Part shown: piece after piece, positions 3,901 through 6,223 of the stretch | Layout of the letters: each line of letters starts with the position of its first letter | How positions within the stretch are numbered: position 1 is the first letter of the stretch | Assembly (NCBI GenBank): GCA_029054485.1 | Contig: JAIDFD010000106.1 | Location: forward strand, 1 to 6,223 | Direction of reading: 5' to 3' | From: Clostridia bacterium | GTDB taxonomy: Bacteria > Bacillota > Clostridia > Christensenellales > Borkfalkiaceae | Length of the DNA: 6,223 nucleotides | Translations under genes and position numbers: made by a program | The notes under the pieces: model-generated | What the model was told of the DNA's origin: nothing | What the model saw: the letters and a program-made list of their open reading frames with translations, nothing else | Databases searched by the model: none

Positions 3901-6223
3901 CAACGGATGTTGTGACGTATGATCCGAAAAAGCCGCCTGTATACAACGGCAAACCCGTAACGATAACTCTCGGCTCTTCGGCGCTTTTCCCTGACACTGT
4001 AAAGAGCGTAGTATTCGATGATGCGGTAATCAGACAGACTACGGCGGGCGATTATACGATACGCGCAACGGTAACGCTCAGCGATAACTACGTCACGGCA
4101 ACCGGGGCAAGCACGATGATAGTGAATATACCCTGGAGCATAGCCAAAGAGCAGATTGACCTCGTATGGTCGAATATCGTCTACGCAGACGACTACTTCA
4201 ACGATAGCTCGCTCGCGCATTTGCAGATAACTTTGCTTACTCTGACCGATGTGCAGAAGGACAACGTAGACTACGAGTTCTATAAAGAAGAAGCAGACGG
4301 CACTATAAGCTCCGTTCCTATGACTGAGGCACAAATTAAGGCGCTTTGCACAAACGAAAGATTTACCGAAACTACGCCTACATATATCTATGTAAAAGCA
4401 GTTTTGACAACGGATGGAGCGAAGAAGTATCAGCTTGAGGACGATGAAACCAAGAATCCTAAACGTCTCAGACTGGGCGGAAATATGACCCAGATAAATC
4501 TGACCGTAAGCGATTTGATAAACGACTTCGAGTATGGCAGCGAGCTGGACGTAACAAAGCTGTTCACTCTTAAAAACAACGAAACGAACGATGTTTGGGA
4601 TAGCGATTACTACGATATAACGGTGCGCAAGGACGGCGAGTTGTTGTGTTCGCTTGCGGACTTCAAACCGAGCGAAGCCGATGCGGGTGAGTATACTTTC
4701 GTAATAGATATAAAGCCCGAATATGCGGACAGTTACGTGCTTGACAGATCTAACAAAGTGTCTTTTGTTATTAACGCCAAAGAGGTGGAACTGCCTACAC
4801 TTTCGGAGATTATATTCTCTGGCGAATACATAAACGTAGAAGACTATCTTGGCGGAAGCTGGGAACAGATAAAAAGTTTGGTAACTCTCAGTGGCGATTA
4901 TAAAGATAAACGCAACGTAAGCGCGGGCGGATATATTATGTTGCTTGAGCTTGACGGCAACTACCGCTGGGCGTATCCCGATGCGGCAAGCGCGGTGAAA
5001 GCACTTTTGGGACGTTCCGCAGCCGATGTCGAGATAACGGCGGTAAGCGATAACATTGCTTCTATGAAGTGGAATATAACGCCGATAGTACTCGATACAA
5101 CCAGCCTTTGGAACAAGAGCGCCAACGGTGCAACACTTAACTTGCCCGATGCTGTAAACAAACTTGTTAATGCCGAAACGCTGAGCGTTGGCTACAAATA
5201 CTATGACGATGCGGGTCAGTATATCGCAGAACCCGAATTGAAGGGCGGCAAGTCTTTCAGGGTTGAAGCGATATTCGGCGGAATAGATGCCGATATGAGT
5301 AACGTGGTATTCTTGACCGGTGACGGCAATTTCAGCGCAACAAGTGAAAGAATATCTTATACCGTTCCCCAGAGCGGCGCGGCGGCAGCATTGGGTGCAG
5401 TGAAAGACTTTATGACCAAAACCTTCTTAGGGCTTCCTTACTGGGTATGGGCGTTAATCGCACTGGCTGTGATTATACTTCTTATTATAATAATAGTAGT
5501 AGCATGCAAGCGCAGGAAGAGCAAGGAAGAGCGAGCGGAAGCGAAAGCCCGCAAAGAGGAAGAAAAAGCTCGGCGCGAGGAAGAAAGACAGTTACAGCGT
5601 GAAAAGCTTGAAGCAGAACGCGAGCTTGCAAAAGCAAAGCAGGAAGCCGAGCTTGAAAAAATCCGTATGCAGGCGGGAATGGGGATGGCAGGCGTAGGTA
5701 TGGCTTCAATGGCTATGCAACAGCCTGTTCAGCAGTCTATTCCTCAGCAGATGCCTCAACAACAGCAAATGCCGCAATATATACCCATGCCTATGCCCCA
5801 ATATCCGCCTCAGGCGGCAGCACAGCCTTCACTCAATATGGCTGAAGTAAATGCAATAGCGGAAGCAAAAGCGGCTCAGGCAATAGCGGAAGCAAAAGCG
5901 GCTCAGGCTGAGGCGCGCGCGGCAGAAGCCATTGCCGAGGCAAAAGCGGCTCAGGCAGTTGCAGGAATTTCTCCTTGGCACGGCGGACAGAATTACGGAT
6001 ATACAAATCAACCTCAGCCTTTCATGCAGATGCAAAATCAGCAACAGCAACCTATTGTTATAGTTGTTGATTCTGACGGTCAAGTTAAATCTGTACAGTC
6101 TATTAATCAGCCTCAACAGCCTATGATTCAGCCTATATTAATTGCGGCTAATGCGGATTCGGCAAAATTCACACAGAAACCTGCCGAAATCCCCCATACG
6201 ACTGAAGAGAGCAATAGTAGCTC
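888..6223 (+). CDS. Giant single-pass surface protein with DUF6273-like head, Ig-like stalk and long cytoplasmic tail (3' partial)
   Basis: This frame is open for 1,778 codons and has no stop before the window edge, so the true C-terminus is missing. In order it encodes a signal peptide (about 1-34), a DUF6273-like head (about 45-386), about ten Ig/MBG-like beta modules of 90-130 residues (about 398-1495), a linker, one transmembrane helix (about 1518-1540) followed by KRRK, a Lys/Glu/Arg-rich coiled coil (about 1541-1596), and a Gln/Pro/Met/Ala-rich tail. The positive-inside rule puts residues 1-1515 outside the cell and the tail in the cytoplasm. I see no LPXTG motif, no SLH or choline-binding repeats and no catalytic motif. 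By analogy with similar Firmicute surface proteins, a role in adhesion or recognition is likely, but the ligand is unknown. It shares no transcript end with spo0A. The start is fixed by AAGGAGG and an in-frame stop upstream. Coding status is near certain; function is uncertain. Confidence 0.96.
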   Translation, partial: MNTKKKSIFVVMLTVLFAILIGCAFILPEQKAKAYAPSSSTAIDLTLADYEKRTDGKAINPLGLSKLFDVLTGVQNSKLSDVTALGDMDASQLNSNGLVVNFGGRQWNGVYFTHNTDGDPILTLWLADNSEVQANYGYNAGTAASSAVPTCSYPSDMYSTSQIRVETLNAGGDAGGLTYATGFEDCSGTVITDRKQNPFAAFTLSSNVIGNKSLTKYIEVPNNIAYQQDENFVDVCNAQLVRWVLANDALSIPKATTQYNNARWATKSGITYNYSGVATGSASDDAVNPYVDSSRYTEWGGDYLWLPSITETGYYDSATVYSYGLWNITQDQRQTSGGETWTRSGWPGDCRYAVQLNANGSFEDRAGGRRTHTSLYVRPALHLNLSEMEDGAITNPADVTTERVDNSTKTIAYDGTVKSLDKVLPEWYLNCEDFFNEFADITYNYKNTGDTTAFDSSNPGIVTAATNVINAGRYEITITLKSNSPFTWFDSSGAAVTKKKVILTIQQKEVKFDYRLFDTSGGGSTILAGTSVDYTSDATKTYAVKPYSSTETIPSGTTSLFPDWKMEYEGTANDGTVYAKSTIVPTLAGSYKATLTDLNAATSNYLLKGSTTVYNYTVDKAEVNLPSFSDDKTYNASAQDFTLSDYDTDILKIAGISVGAVTLTANGTGTQYKSADNYFVVDYDATDKKLSAMNSAEYTVTFDLVDTNNYTWSSAVATGAKTKTFTIDKKELVIKFLSPLSNNQNFNLKTNTKGNLTAEYTDGAETPDGGSIEEPQLILSYVFTNGTITGGKTQAGSTCRIEDFSLDISTLKGDGNVFSVGTYTLTFELAPDTAAAVNKNYKLGTSATQALTVTAGEASIDDIEIVYNTVRGENDGDANAAIPAAGLTYVYDKTYGATEYKIYLDFSGIDYLDYANGTSSLTYDYADGTHTINKAGTVTVTAVIKPKDTNHSLPATYDVTATNKFKSYTNNNDGTATVTFEIVINKAVATVAGSEIPLMYQREGSTDVVTYDPKKPPVYNGKPVTITLGSSALFPDTVKSVVFDDAVIRQTTAGDYTIRATVTLSDNYVTATGASTMIVNIPWSIAKEQIDLVWSNIVYADDYFNDSSLAHLQITLLTLTDVQKDNVDYEFYKEEADGTISSVPMTEAQIKALCTNERFTETTPTYIYVKAVLTTDGAKKYQLEDDETKNPKRLRLGGNMTQINLTVSDLINDFEYGSELDVTKLFTLKNNETNDVWDSDYYDITVRKDGELLCSLADFKPSEADAGEYTFVIDIKPEYADSYVLDRSNKVSFVINAKEVELPTLSEIIFSGEYINVEDYLGGSWEQIKSLVTLSGDYKDKRNVSAGGYIMLLELDGNYRWAYPDAASAVKALLGRSAADVEITAVSDNIASMKWNITPIVLDTTSLWNKSANGATLNLPDAVNKLVNAETLSVGYKYYDDAGQYIAEPELKGGKSFRVEAIFGGIDADMSNVVFLTGDGNFSATSERISYTVPQSGAAAALGAVKDFMTKTFLGLPYWVWALIALAVIILLIIIIVVACKRRKSKEERAEAKARKEEEKARREEERQLQREKLEAERELAKAKQEAELEKIRMQAGMGMAGVGMASMAMQQPVQQSIPQQMPQQQQMPQYIPMPMPQYPPQAAAQPSLNMAEVNAIAEAKAAQAIAEAKAAQAEARAAEAIAEAKAAQAVAGISPWHGGQNYGYTNQPQPFMQMQNQQQQPIVIVVDSDGQVKSVQSINQPQQPMIQPILIAANADSAKFTQKPAEIPHTTEESNSS
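1020..2045 (+). other. DUF6273-like N-terminal head domain
   Basis: Residues about 45-386 carry the pattern I associate with DUF6273 proteins of Firmicutes. VVNFGGRQW (99-107) is an early strand, WLPSITE stands at 305-311, GLWN at 324-327, WTRSG at 341-345 and the closing YVRPALHLNL at 376-385. The order (W-L-P/L-S..E, then W.RS, then V-R-P-A-L) is the usual signature, thought to form a fold related to formylglycine-generating enzyme or C-type lectin domains. No catalytic residues are known for the family, so ligand binding is an inference. Cysteines at 151, 186, 236 and 350 could form disulfides outside the cell. Assignment is by remembered motif, not by a profile search. Confidence 0.65.
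2079..5372 (+). other. Array of about ten Ig/MBG-like beta modules (stalk)
   Basis: Residues about 398-1495 divide into modules ending near 512, 625, 736, 860, 991, 1094, 1207, 1305, 1408 and 1495. Each tends to close with an 'A-G-x-Y-x-(I/V/A)-x-(I/V/L)' strand, an aromatic-rich turn and a strand leading into an I/V-x-x-K-(E/A) junction. Examples are TIQQKEVKF (504-512), YTVDKAEVNL (616-625), TFTIDKKELVI (724-734) and FVINAKEVEL (1293-1302). The NYTW turn (709-712) in module 3 is typical of MBG repeats. Similarity between modules is low, so this is an old array rather than a recent tandem expansion. Modules 7, 9 and 10 are the most divergent, and their boundaries are the least sure. Confidence 0.75.
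5439..5507 (+). other. Transmembrane helix and stop-transfer signal
   Basis: Residues 1518-1540 begin with YWVWALIALAVI and continue as an unbroken Ile/Leu/Val stretch to C1540, followed at once by KRRKSK. The aromatic belt on the outer side and the basic cluster on the inner side fit an N-out, C-in single-pass anchor. It replaces the LPXTG sorting signal that many Gram-positive surface proteins use. Confidence 0.93.
5508..6223 (+). other. Cytoplasmic tail: charged coiled coil, then Gln/Pro/Met/Ala-rich segment (open at window edge)
   Basis: Residues 1541-1596 are almost all Lys, Arg, Glu, Ala and Gln (for example RKEEEKARREEERQLQREKL) and should form a long charged helix or coiled coil. A Gly/Met patch follows (GMGMAGVGMASMAM, about 1597-1610), then a Gln/Pro/Met segment (about 1611-1650), an Ala/Glu/Lys helix built from AIAEAKAAQ units (1656-1692), and a second Gln-rich segment containing a predicted strand PIVIVVDSDGQVKSV (1722-1736). 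At least 238 residues lie inside the cell, long for a surface-protein anchor. The composition suggests oligomerisation or scaffold binding; no enzyme domain is visible. Confidence 0.85.
5853..5954 (+). repeat. In-frame 27-bp tandem repeat in the tail
   Basis: Two identical 27-base units (5853-5879 and 5880-5906) each encode AIAEAKAAQ. After a 21-base spacer encoding AEARAAE, a third copy (5928-5954) encodes the same peptide but uses different codons in its first four positions (GCC ATT GCC GAG against GCA ATA GCG GAA). The identical pair points to a recent duplication; the third copy is older. Unit number can change without breaking the frame. Confidence 0.93.

Noticed and set aside
3900..4334. 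Minus-strand open frame of 144 codons
   Set aside because: It lies wholly within the well-supported plus-strand surface protein, has no ribosome binding site and its translation has no recognisable domain. It is a shadow of the real frame, as are the other minus-strand frames between 821 and 6116.
5373..5540. Sortase LPXTG cell-wall anchor
   Set aside because: The hydrophobic helix and basic cluster are present, but no LPXTG or close variant precedes them, and a tail of more than 200 residues follows rather than a few basic residues.

Overview
The window looks like a chromosomal segment from a spore-forming Firmicute of the class Clostridia, probably an uncultured gut lineage. The main evidence is the 3' end of spo0A at the left edge. 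The long adjacent gene has the style of surface proteins common in gut Clostridia: a signal peptide, a DUF6273-like domain, MBG/Ig-like repeats, one membrane anchor and a cytoplasmic coiled coil. The genus assignment is a guess; the Firmicutes assignment is firm.

Layout, left to right. (1) 2-241: the last 79 codons of spo0A, covering most of its DNA-binding effector domain, closed by a strong intrinsic terminator at 267-307. (2) 308-887: about 580 bases with no convincing gene, AT-rich except for one GC-rich hairpin, but clearly organised. It holds a perfect 9-bp dyad (346-367), a near-consensus sigma-A promoter with an extended -10 (411-439), several small hairpins, a second intrinsic terminator with a UUCG tetraloop (690-719), a small hairpin (749-769) and a perfect 12-bp GC-rich stem-loop (791-818). 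The promoter and the terminator at 719 bracket a transcript of about 275 nt. This is either an independent small RNA or the attenuated 5' leader of the next gene. (3) 888-6223: one uninterrupted reading frame of 1,778 codons that runs off the right edge. It starts at an ATG with an ideal Shine-Dalgarno site and has an in-frame stop just upstream.

The large protein appears to be a single-pass membrane surface protein. From the N-terminus it has an export signal, a DUF6273-like head (about residues 45-386), roughly ten Ig-like beta-sandwich modules (about 398-1495), a transmembrane helix (about 1518-1540), a charged cytoplasmic coiled coil (about 1541-1596) and a long Gln/Pro/Met/Ala-rich cytoplasmic tail that is still open at the window edge. 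It lacks an LPXTG sorting signal. This layout would place a ligand-binding head on a long stalk outside the cell and a substantial interaction tail inside. The link to an intracellular scaffold is inference. No CRISPR array, tRNA, rRNA, insertion sequence or phage gene was seen.
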